From an uncultured Clostridia bacterium (GTDB lineage: Bacteria > Bacillota_A > Clostridia > Oscillospirales > Oscillospiraceae), in the NCBI GenBank assembly GCA_949289625.1, contig CASEPH010000122.1:1-12888 (forward strand): 12,888 nucleotides of DNA, read 5' to 3'. Position 1 is the first letter of the stretch; each line of letters opens with the position of its first letter. Positions 1 through 5,859 of the stretch are shown one piece after another. Position numbers and translations under genes: made by a program. The notes beneath the pieces are model-generated. The model was not told where the DNA came from. It saw only the letters and a list, made by a program, of their open reading frames with translations, and did not search any database.

Positions 1-300
1 AACGCCCGGGCCCGGAACCAGCGTCTGGAGCAGGGCGAGCTTCCCCCCAATATTGCCGAGCTCTTCGACCAGTTTGTGGCGCGGAAGGATCTGCTGACAG
101 AGGCGGAACGGAATATCCTCCGTTACTACATCGATGGACATGAGATCGCGGACATCCCGGATCTGGCGTTTATCAGCATGAGCACGGTCCGAAAGCACAA
201 CCGGAGCATCTACGAAAAGCTGGGGGTTGCTTCCCGAGATGAACTAATGCTGTATATTGACCTTCTCCGCCGCTGCGGAAGGCTTTCGGAACTTTTTTAA
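1..300 (+). CDS. C-terminal part of a LuxR/NarL-type helix-turn-helix protein (5' truncated by window edge)
   Basis: The reading frame is open from base 1 to the TAA at 298-300, so the gene begins outside the window; the GTG at 76 is only an internal valine. The visible 99 residues start with a polar, probably helical stretch (NARARNQRLEQGE). A GerE/LuxR-type DNA-binding domain follows: LTEAERNILRYYIDG, then a helix-turn-helix with ISMSTVRKHNRSIYEKLGV, then SRDELMLYIDLL. The motif order (LT-E-R, STV-KH--IY-KLGV, SR-EL) is the standard family pattern, so the C-terminus binds DNA. Whether the missing N-terminus is a receiver or a membrane sensor cannot be seen; the polar helix just before the domain would suit a membrane sensor with a cytoplasmic HTH tail. 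A terminator follows, so it is probably not co-transcribed with the next genes. Confidence 0.85.
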   Translation, partial: NARARNQRLEQGELPPNIAELFDQFVARKDLLTEAERNILRYYIDGHEIADIPDLAFISMSTVRKHNRSIYEKLGVASRDELMLYIDLLRRCGRLSELF

Positions 301-320
301 TACCTAGGGCACAATTGGGC

Positions 321-358
321 AGAGCGCACAAAACCCAAAAATGGTTTTGTGCGCTTTC
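321..358 (+). terminator. Rho-independent terminator after the HTH gene
   Basis: A perfect 12-bp stem (GCGCACAAAACC at 324-335 with GGTTTTGTGCGC at 343-354) encloses a 7-nt loop and is followed by TTTCTCTATT. The stem is strong but the U-run is short and interrupted. It lies 24 bases after the stop codon of the upstream gene. Confidence 0.75.
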
Positions 359-370
359 TCTATTATCCAT

Positions 371-450
371 TGGATACTTTCATAAAAAGCCCGGAAAAGT
401 ATCTATTGGACCATATACTCTTGGACCTACTCCTGTTATAACAGGAGTAG
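371..450 (+). promoter_or_regulatory. Leader with a hairpin, paired TTGGACC repeats and a 24-bp perfect palindrome before the sensor operon
   Basis: Three elements lie between the terminator and the first gene of the sensor operon. GATACTTT (373-380) and AAAGTATC (396-403) form an inverted repeat with a 15-nt gap. TTGGACC occurs twice, at 406-412 and 421-427. A perfect 24-bp palindrome occupies 427-450, with arms CTACTCCTGTTA and TAACAGGAGTAG, ending directly against the ribosome binding site AAAGGAGG (451-458). TATACT at 414-419 is a possible -10 box, but no good -35 lies 16-18 bases upstream. The palindrome contains TACTCCT on both strands, which fits the NarL heptamer TACYYMT, though the 8-base gap is not the usual 2. 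It could be an operator for the NarL-type regulator in this operon, or an RNA hairpin controlling access to the ribosome binding site; both are inference. Confidence 0.5.
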
Positions 451-466
451 AAAGGAGGCCCTTGAT

Positions 467-820
467 ATGACCAACTTGTTGTCCAGTCATCTGGAGGATT
501 GTTCCACGCCCCAATATTTCTGCTTTTCCATTCGATGCGAGGTGTGTGGGGAATACTGGTACAGCAGTGCGATTCCTTTTTCCAAAGCGGCCCAGATGTC
601 CCAGCACCGAGAAAAACAAGAGCTCTATGAGGTCCTTTACCAAAGGGAGAAGGAACGAGCCCTCCAGGCCGCGAGAAAAGAAGCCCGAGAGCGATTCAGT
701 CAGTGTCCCATCTGCCGGCGGCTGGTCTGCGATTCCTGCTTTCTCATCTGTGATGAAATGGATCTGTGCCGGGAGTGCGCCGGGCGCATGAAGGAGTCCG
801 GGGAGCCGGTGGCGCCATGA
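467..820 (+). CDS. Small cysteine-rich zinc-finger-like protein, first gene of the sensor operon
   Basis: This 117-residue protein starts at an ATG 8 bases after AAAGGAGG. It has no signal peptide or membrane segment, so it is probably cytoplasmic. It carries a CxxC pair at C24/C27 (CEVCGEYW). A long charged helix follows, about residues 44-77, rich in Glu, Arg and Lys. The C-terminal cluster has C80-x2-C83-x4-C88-x2-C91, then C95 and C101-x2-C104, which looks like a zinc-binding double knuckle. I do not recognise a named family. Zinc knuckles joined by a charged helix suggest a protein- or nucleic-acid-binding adaptor, but the target is unknown. Its stop overlaps the start of the next gene (ATGA at 817-820), so it is translationally coupled to the sensor lipoprotein and likely serves the same signalling pathway. 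Confidence 0.8.
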   Translation: MTNLLSSHLEDCSTPQYFCFSIRCEVCGEYWYSSAIPFSKAAQMSQHREKQELYEVLYQREKERALQAARKEARERFSQCPICRRLVCDSCFLICDEMDLCRECAGRMKESGEPVAP

Positions 821-3237
821 AAATGCGATGGTTGCCCATTCTCCTGCTATGCCTGCTGCTGGCTGGATGCAGTGTGGAAACTTCTGAAGGTCATTTGGTC
901 CCTGTGGCAGAGGGCTCCAGGGAATACAGCTCTGCTCTGGATCCTTTCCTTCCCGGATATACGCTTCGAGAGGCAGAGGACACCCTCTACGGGGAATTGT
1001 CCCAGGGCAACCCAGTGGCATGCTTCGATGTACAGGCTGTCCCTGCTATGGCACGAGGTGTTGGCCGGTATTGGTATCCCCATGTATCGGCCACGGTGGT
1101 CCTGGCAGTAGACCGCACCCGCACGGACGCAGTCGTTACCGGCTGGAACAGCCTTCGGGAAAATCGGGTTCCTGTCGGCATGAGCAGCACCTCCATTGTG
1201 CGCAATATGCTTGTTTTGGGGGCACTGTCCTATGGGCTGAACCCAAAGGAACCTTCAAAGAGAGAAGCTCTTGATTTTTTGGAACATCTCTGCCAGAACG
1301 GTGGATTTGAGTTGGAAGGATCGGATGCCCCCATTCTGCTCTGTCTGGACTATGAAGCCGCCGCCTGGAACCGGAACGGCGGGGATTATGAGATCATTGT
1401 GCCGGTGGAAGGCACGTTGTCCTACCGTATGGGGCTGTTCTCCGATGTTCCCCTGGCCCTGGAACCGGGGCTGGATGCTGCCCTGCTGTCGGCGGGCCTG
1501 CCGCTGGCCAGTGGAGAGCGGCCACAGGACTTCCCCGGGGATTATCGGTGGGCCCGCACCCTGGGGGAGGAGGACTATGACTGGTTTTTGAAAGTCACCG
1601 GCGACAGCAGCAGGGACCTGCGCCGGCAGGTGTTTCACACCCGGCTTTACACCACAGCCGACATGAGAGAGCATATTCTATCTGCCCTATTTCTCTCCGC
1701 AGCCATCCTGTTGTGGAAGGGAACCGTATCTCACCGCATGATGCGCCGCGATGTCCGCCGGGTCGTCAGCTTGTTGAGCTGGCTGACGGTAGGGTGGCTG
1801 CTGCTGCGCCTGTTCAAATATCAGCAGCTGACAGAAGGAACCCTGACCCGTATGTGTTGGTATGGCTATTATCTCTTTCAATTGGCCCTGCCGGTGGCAC
1901 TGCTGTATTTGACAGAGATTTTGGACCGGGCAGAGGGGGAAAAACGGCTGGCACATCCCCTGTGGCCTCCTCTTGTCTGCTATGTTCTTTCGGTGCTGCT
2001 GGTGCTGACCAACGACCTCCATCGGCTGGTATTCCGTTTTGACCTGGAGGGGAATTGGGCCAGCGACTATAGTTACGGTTTGGGATATTGGCTGATGATT
2101 GCGTTTTCACTCCTGTTTTTCGTCTTAGCCGTGGTAAAGCTTTTTTACAAGGGGCGAAAAAGCGCCTACTGGGGCGGCAAACTATTTTCGCTGTTGTTCT
2201 GTGGGGGATTGATTTTCTATGTCATTGCCTACGTTTATCGCGTACCGCTGGCGTGGGAGAGCGACATCACAGTTAACATCTGCATCTTGTCTGTCCTGTT
2301 TTTTGAAACGGTGCTCCATGCAGGGCTTGTGCCGGTCAATATCCAATATCAGCGTCTGTTCGCTTTCGCGCCCATCAGTCTGACCATACTGGACGAAAAT
2401 GGCCGCACTGTTCTGTCCTCTCGCAGCGCACACCCCATTTCACGTTCTATCTGGAAGCGGCTTTTGATGGATATGGAACAGCCTCTGCTGCGAGATAGCA
2501 ACACACAGCTACACGCCATTCCAGTCCGAAGCGGCATGGCGGTGTGGCAGGAGGATCTCTCCCGGATCAACCGGCTGAAAAGGGAGATCCAGGATGTGCA
2601 GGACCGTCTGGAGGCAGCCAACAGACTGCTGCGGGAAGAAGGCGAAATCAAAAAGCGCCTGATGACCGTGGAGGCGAACCGATCTTTGTTCGAGCAGCTG
2701 GACCGGGATATGGAGCAGCGTGTGGCATCGCTGACACGCCTGATTAAAACCCTGCCGAAAACAGACAAACCAAAAGGCTTGACCGCTTATATCACCCTGT
2801 GTCTGTGCCACATCAAGCGGAGATGTAACCTGTTCTTCCTGGCCCGCCAGGGGGAGCTTCTCCCCGGCGATGAGCTTGAATTGTACTTGGACGAGTTGGC
2901 GGAACTGGCCCGCTATGCCGGGCTGCAAACGCTGATCCGCTGTGGGCAAAAGGAGGCGCTGGAGATCCGAAGCGCGGCGCTCTGTTACGACTATGCCTTT
3001 GAAACCATATCCTGGGCTTTAAAGGAAACTGCCTCGCCGCTGATGGGATATCTGGAATCGGAGGGCTCCGATCTGGTGTTCCGTTTTCTTCCAGGCGGCG
3101 ATCCTACACAATGGCATTTCTCGGAGGAACTGATCACATCGGTATCTGCAATGGGAGGGCAAATCGCCTGTAAGGATTTGGACGACGCTTTCGGGATCTG
3201 TATGCGGATACCCTTAGGAGGTGAAACCTGTGGCTGA
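817..3237 (+). CDS. Lipoprotein sensor: solute-binding-like domain, seven TM helices and a degenerate histidine-kinase core
   Basis: The start is the ATG at 817, which overlaps the previous stop and puts a lipoprotein signal first (LLLAGC, lipid-modified Cys18); an ATG at 766 would bury it. The product is 806 residues. Residues 19-285 look like a type 2 periplasmic binding protein: a VVLAVDR strand, TGWNSLRENRVPVGM, and EIIVPVEGTLSYRMG resembling the PxEGT region of that fold. About seven hydrophobic segments follow (near 286-301, 317-334, 348-367, 381-398, 420-443, 454-474, 484-505). Then come a PAS-like stretch and a coiled coil (577-640). The kinase-like end is degenerate. Around 624-636 there is no phosphoacceptor His, with QLDRDMEQR where the partner kinase has VHDLLGQR. 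The N-box Asn is replaced by Trp733 (FETISWALKE), and the DNG/GGG ATP-binding boxes are absent. It is probably a ligand-sensing pseudokinase that regulates the adjacent kinase. The binding-domain assignment is from motif resemblance only. Confidence 0.82.
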   Translation: MKMRWLPILLLCLLLAGCSVETSEGHLVPVAEGSREYSSALDPFLPGYTLREAEDTLYGELSQGNPVACFDVQAVPAMARGVGRYWYPHVSATVVLAVDRTRTDAVVTGWNSLRENRVPVGMSSTSIVRNMLVLGALSYGLNPKEPSKREALDFLEHLCQNGGFELEGSDAPILLCLDYEAAAWNRNGGDYEIIVPVEGTLSYRMGLFSDVPLALEPGLDAALLSAGLPLASGERPQDFPGDYRWARTLGEEDYDWFLKVTGDSSRDLRRQVFHTRLYTTADMREHILSALFLSAAILLWKGTVSHRMMRRDVRRVVSLLSWLTVGWLLLRLFKYQQLTEGTLTRMCWYGYYLFQLALPVALLYLTEILDRAEGEKRLAHPLWPPLVCYVLSVLLVLTNDLHRLVFRFDLEGNWASDYSYGLGYWLMIAFSLLFFVLAVVKLFYKGRKSAYWGGKLFSLLFCGGLIFYVIAYVYRVPLAWESDITVNICILSVLFFETVLHAGLVPVNIQYQRLFAFAPISLTILDENGRTVLSSRSAHPISRSIWKRLLMDMEQPLLRDSNTQLHAIPVRSGMAVWQEDLSRINRLKREIQDVQDRLEAANRLLREEGEIKKRLMTVEANRSLFEQLDRDMEQRVASLTRLIKTLPKTDKPKGLTAYITLCLCHIKRRCNLFFLARQGELLPGDELELYLDELAELARYAGLQTLIRCGQKEALEIRSAALCYDYAFETISWALKETASPLMGYLESEGSDLVFRFLPGGDPTQWHFSEELITSVSAMGGQIACKDLDDAFGICMRIPLGGETCG

Positions 3238-4660
3238 ATTTTACCGTTTCCCCCATGGGATACTGACCATGTTGGTGATGGCAGTGGCGCTGTGCATTGT
3301 GCTGCAGGCCCTAAACATCTCTTACAGTATCCGCCGCCTAAGAGCCGGATGGGCACGCATAGCGGAAAACGGAATGGAATGCGCCGTCCTGGCGGTGCTG
3401 TTTCTCTTTGCAGCTCTCCTGGGCCAGGTACAGTACGGGCTGTACGGCAATTTTATGGCGGCCAACTCCTATGCCTTTGCCCGTCAGGTAGTATTTCTGC
3501 TGGCGGCGGTGCTGGGGACTTCCGCCGCTGTGGGAACAGAGTTGATCTGGCCATTTTTCGCAGTGGGCGGGGCTGCTGTGTTACTTCCCATAACAGAGAG
3601 GATTGCTGGGCCTGCCTATCCCCTCTTTTTCCTGGCCAGTCTTCTGTTTTTCCTGCTCCGCAGCGTACATATCTGCCTGCTGCGCCGGCGGGAGCTCCAT
3701 ACCCAAATCTCCTCTATCTCCATCAAGGAAGCCATTGATTCCCTGGATACCGGACTGCTGTTCCTTCGTCCGAAGGGGGAGATCCTGCTGTGCAATCGCC
3801 GGATGGAGATGCTTGCTCAAAAGATGATAGGACATCCCCTGCACAGCGGCAGGGAATTTCAGCAGATTTTGGAGGACGGTCCGCTGAGTGGTGGATGTGT
3901 CCGTGAGGTCTTAGGAGGACAGCAGGTATTTCGCTTTTCGGATGCCTCTGTATGGAGTATTTCCTCCCACGAAATTCCCGTGGGCCGCCGGACCTGTATC
4001 CTGTTCACCGCCGACGATGTTGCGGAGCAGTGGAACGCGGTGACGCTCCTGGCTCAGCAAAATGAGGCTCTGGAAAAACGGGGACAGGAGCTTCGCCACA
4101 CCATTGAGCATTTGCAGGCAATCTGCGAAGCAGAGGAGATCGTCCGGAGCAAAGGGAGGGTTCATGACCTTCTGGGGCAGCGCATCAGCCTCCTGCTCCG
4201 GGCTTTGCGGGACAACCAACAACAGGATGAAACGCTGCTGTTAAAGTTCGTGAGCAGCTTGCCCACAGCGCTTCGGGAGGATGGGAAACCCAGTCCTGCC
4301 CACCGATTGAACTTGCTTAAAGAAACATTTCAGGGCATGGAGGTGTGTGTGGAGACCCAGGGGACGCTGCCGGAGGATGAAGAGGTGGCGGAAAACTTCG
4401 CCGAAATCGCCGTGGAGTGTGTCACCAACGCCGTTCGCCACGGATATGCCTCCCGTGTCCAATTTCACTTTTTTCAGAATGACTGCTGGCGCATGACAGT
4501 CACCGACAATGGAATTCCCCCCGCGGGACCCATCCGGGAAGGGGGCGGGATCCGTGAGATGCGCCGCAGGATCCACCGGCTTGGCGGCACGGTGGAGCTC
4601 TATACTGTTCCCAGATTCCGCATTGAACTTTCTGTTCCAAAGGAGGCTGTACGAAAATGA
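3230..4660 (+). CDS. Membrane histidine kinase, HisKA_3 (NarX/LiaS-like) type with PAS-like domain
   Basis: I place the start at GTG 3230 because TAGGAGG (3215-3221) lies 8 bases upstream; a GTG at 3221 would overlap that site. The gene overlaps the pseudokinase gene by 8 bases. The product is 476 residues. Four or five hydrophobic segments fill residues 10-150. A PAS-like domain follows at about 166-262 (DSLDTGLLFLRPKGEILLCNRR), then a coiled coil. The dimerisation/phosphoacceptor helix has VHDLLGQRIS with His312, the HD-x-x-GQ pattern of HisKA_3 kinases. The HATPase_c part is intact: N-box VECVTNAVRHG (Asn400), D-box TDNGIPP (Asp426), and G-box GGGIREMRRR (438-440). This should autophosphorylate and pass phosphate to the regulator encoded next. 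The membrane part has little outside the bilayer, which fits signal input from the neighbouring sensor lipoprotein rather than direct ligand binding. Confidence 0.93.
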   Translation: MAEFYRFPHGILTMLVMAVALCIVLQALNISYSIRRLRAGWARIAENGMECAVLAVLFLFAALLGQVQYGLYGNFMAANSYAFARQVVFLLAAVLGTSAAVGTELIWPFFAVGGAAVLLPITERIAGPAYPLFFLASLLFFLLRSVHICLLRRRELHTQISSISIKEAIDSLDTGLLFLRPKGEILLCNRRMEMLAQKMIGHPLHSGREFQQILEDGPLSGGCVREVLGGQQVFRFSDASVWSISSHEIPVGRRTCILFTADDVAEQWNAVTLLAQQNEALEKRGQELRHTIEHLQAICEAEEIVRSKGRVHDLLGQRISLLLRALRDNQQQDETLLLKFVSSLPTALREDGKPSPAHRLNLLKETFQGMEVCVETQGTLPEDEEVAENFAEIAVECVTNAVRHGYASRVQFHFFQNDCWRMTVTDNGIPPAGPIREGGGIREMRRRIHRLGGTVELYTVPRFRIELSVPKEAVRK

Positions 4661-5274
4661 TCAAAGTCTTGATTGTAGAGGACCACGCATCTATGCGGGA
4701 ATCACTGACAACGGCGCTGACGGCTGCGGGAGATTTCACCGTAGTGGGTGAAGTGCCCAATGCCGATTATGCTCTGGATTTCTGCAAGCACCTGCGTCCC
4801 GATCTGGTGTTGATGGATGTATGCACGGAAAACGGCGCCTCTGGATTAAAGGCGGTCGAGGCTATCCGCAATTCCTGTGAAGAGGTGAAGATCATCGTTA
4901 TGACTGCCTTTGACGAGATCACCTATATTCCTCGGGCCAAAGCTGCCGGAGCCAACGGGTTTGTATATAAGAGCCGTAGCTTGACTTATTTTTTAGAGGC
5001 AGCTCGGGAGGTTATGGCGGGGGGATGGGTTTTTCCGGAGCCTAAGACCATTCCCATGCCCCAGGGAGAGGCCCCGCTGACGGACCGGGAGATGGAGGTG
5101 CTCCGGCTGATGTGCAAGCACATGACCAATAAGGAGATTGCTCAGGAACTGTTTATCAGCGAAAATACGGTGAAGTACCACAAGATGAATATGCTGGGAA
5201 AAACAGGATTTTCGAAATCTGTGGATCTGGCTTTTTACATGATCTCCAACGGCTGGATCAATCCACTCTATTAA
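4657..5274 (+). CDS. NarL/FixJ-family response regulator
   Basis: This 205-residue protein starts at an ATG that overlaps the kinase stop (ATGA) and has AAAGGAGG (4639-4646) upstream. The receiver domain is complete: acidic pair Glu8/Asp9 (VLIVEDH), phosphoacceptor Asp54 (VLMDVCTENG), Thr83 (VMTAFD) and Lys105 (VYKSRS). A linker leads to a LuxR-type helix-turn-helix at about 141-198 (LTDREMEVLRLM, TNKEIAQELFISENTVKYH). It is the evident partner of the HisKA_3 kinase just upstream and should act as a phosphorylation-dependent, dimeric transcription factor in the cytoplasm. Candidate binding sites are the CTAC...GTAG inverted repeats at 427-450 and 5335-5351, upstream of its own operon and of the next one; this is inference from position and symmetry. 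Confidence 0.95.
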   Translation: MIKVLIVEDHASMRESLTTALTAAGDFTVVGEVPNADYALDFCKHLRPDLVLMDVCTENGASGLKAVEAIRNSCEEVKIIVMTAFDEITYIPRAKAAGANGFVYKSRSLTYFLEAAREVMAGGWVFPEPKTIPMPQGEAPLTDREMEVLRLMCKHMTNKEIAQELFISENTVKYHKMNMLGKTGFSKSVDLAFYMISNGWINPLY

Positions 5275-5291
5275 GTTAATACGCTTTCACG

Positions 5292-5319
5292 ATCCACCGG
5301 TGCAAACCGGTGGATTTTT
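5292..5319 (+). terminator. Rho-independent terminator of the sensor/kinase/regulator operon
   Basis: A perfect 10-bp stem, ATCCACCGGT (5292-5301) with ACCGGTGGAT (5306-5315), closes on a GCAA tetraloop. T5315, the last stem base, opens a TTTTT run (5315-5319). It begins 17 bases after the response-regulator stop codon. Confidence 0.92.
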
Positions 5320-5334
5320 CATATCAGCAAAAGA

Positions 5335-5379
5335 CTACCCGCCGCGGGTAGGGTGAAGACGGAAAAACAACGATACAAT
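5335..5379 (+). promoter_or_regulatory. Candidate activator-dependent promoter with CTACCCG/CGGGTAG palindrome
   Basis: An inverted repeat CTACCCG-CCG-CGGGTAG spans 5335-5351. A -10-like TACAAT lies at 5374-5379, and the hexamers 17-18 bases upstream (GGGTGA or AGGGTG) do not resemble a -35. With a transcription start near 5386, the palindrome centre (5343) falls at about -43, the usual position of an activator that replaces the -35 contact. The response regulator encoded immediately upstream is the natural candidate. As RNA it could also form a short hairpin, but it would lie upstream of the predicted transcription start. Confidence 0.5.
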
Positions 5380-5407
5380 GATATTGGAAATTAGGAGGTG
5401 TAGGGAG

Positions 5408-5794
5408 GTGAATGTGCTGAAAACAGTGCTCCTCATCATGCAGCGAGCATCGTTGGCTCAAGGATTGATGGCGAAAGCGCGGGATGTCCCCGGTATCCAG
5501 CTGCGCTATGAGCCGAATTATGCAAACGCGGAAATGACCATCCATGCCCACCTGGCTACAGGAGCGCTGCTGGAAGTTTCGGAAGACAGTGCCCATGATA
5601 TCGGTTTCTGTTTAACGCTGTGCGCATGGCTGCGGAAGGTGGCGCCCCACTGCCGGCTCATGTTGATGTGTCCGGAGGGACAGGAGGAAACTGTCCACCG
5701 TGCCATTGAGGCGAAACGGAAAGGTGAGATCGACGATTTTGTGTTTTACGATGTATCTCTGGATTATCTGGTCGCCTGTCTGCTGTCGCTTTGA
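5408..5794 (+). CDS. Stand-alone degenerate receiver-like protein (pseudo-receiver)
   Basis: I choose GTG 5408, nine bases after TAGGAGG (5392-5398); GTG 5414 after AGGGAGG (5402-5408) is an alternative. The ATG at 5378 has no ribosome binding site and lies inside the -10 box. The product is 128 residues with no output domain. The strand order resembles a CheY-like receiver: KTVLLIM, IQLRYEPN, GALLEVSEDS, CRLMLMCPE, DFVFYDVSLDYL. The active-site residues are missing: no acidic pair after strand 1 (LLIMQR), no Asp ending strand 3 (Glu or Val there), Cys in place of Thr after strand 4, and Tyr in place of Lys after strand 5. If the fold assignment is right it cannot be phosphorylated in the normal way and would act as a protein-binding module. 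It leads the operon with the SPFH protein. The fold call is by eye and is the main uncertainty. Confidence 0.65.
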   Translation: MNVLKTVLLIMQRASLAQGLMAKARDVPGIQLRYEPNYANAEMTIHAHLATGALLEVSEDSAHDIGFCLTLCAWLRKVAPHCRLMLMCPEGQEETVHRAIEAKRKGEIDDFVFYDVSLDYLVACLLSL

Positions 5795-5859
5795 CCACCG
5801 CAAAAACGAGGAACCAGATCCATCTGGAGCAAAAGACATAAGGAAAGGGGATTGGTACT

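Noticed and set aside
766..816. Upstream in-frame start for the sensor lipoprotein
   Set aside because: It would place 17 polar residues before the signal peptide and destroy the N-terminal lipoprotein signal; ATG 817 gives a classic ATGA coupling.
5378..5407. ATG start for the pseudo-receiver at 5378
   Set aside because: It has no ribosome binding site, overlaps the TACAAT box, and would translate through both Shine-Dalgarno sequences at 5392-5398 and 5402-5408.
5814..5827. Small inverted repeat CCAGAT-CC-ATCTGG before the SPFH gene
   Set aside because: A 6-bp stem with a 2-base gap is too small to support an operator or terminator, and the genes around it look co-transcribed.
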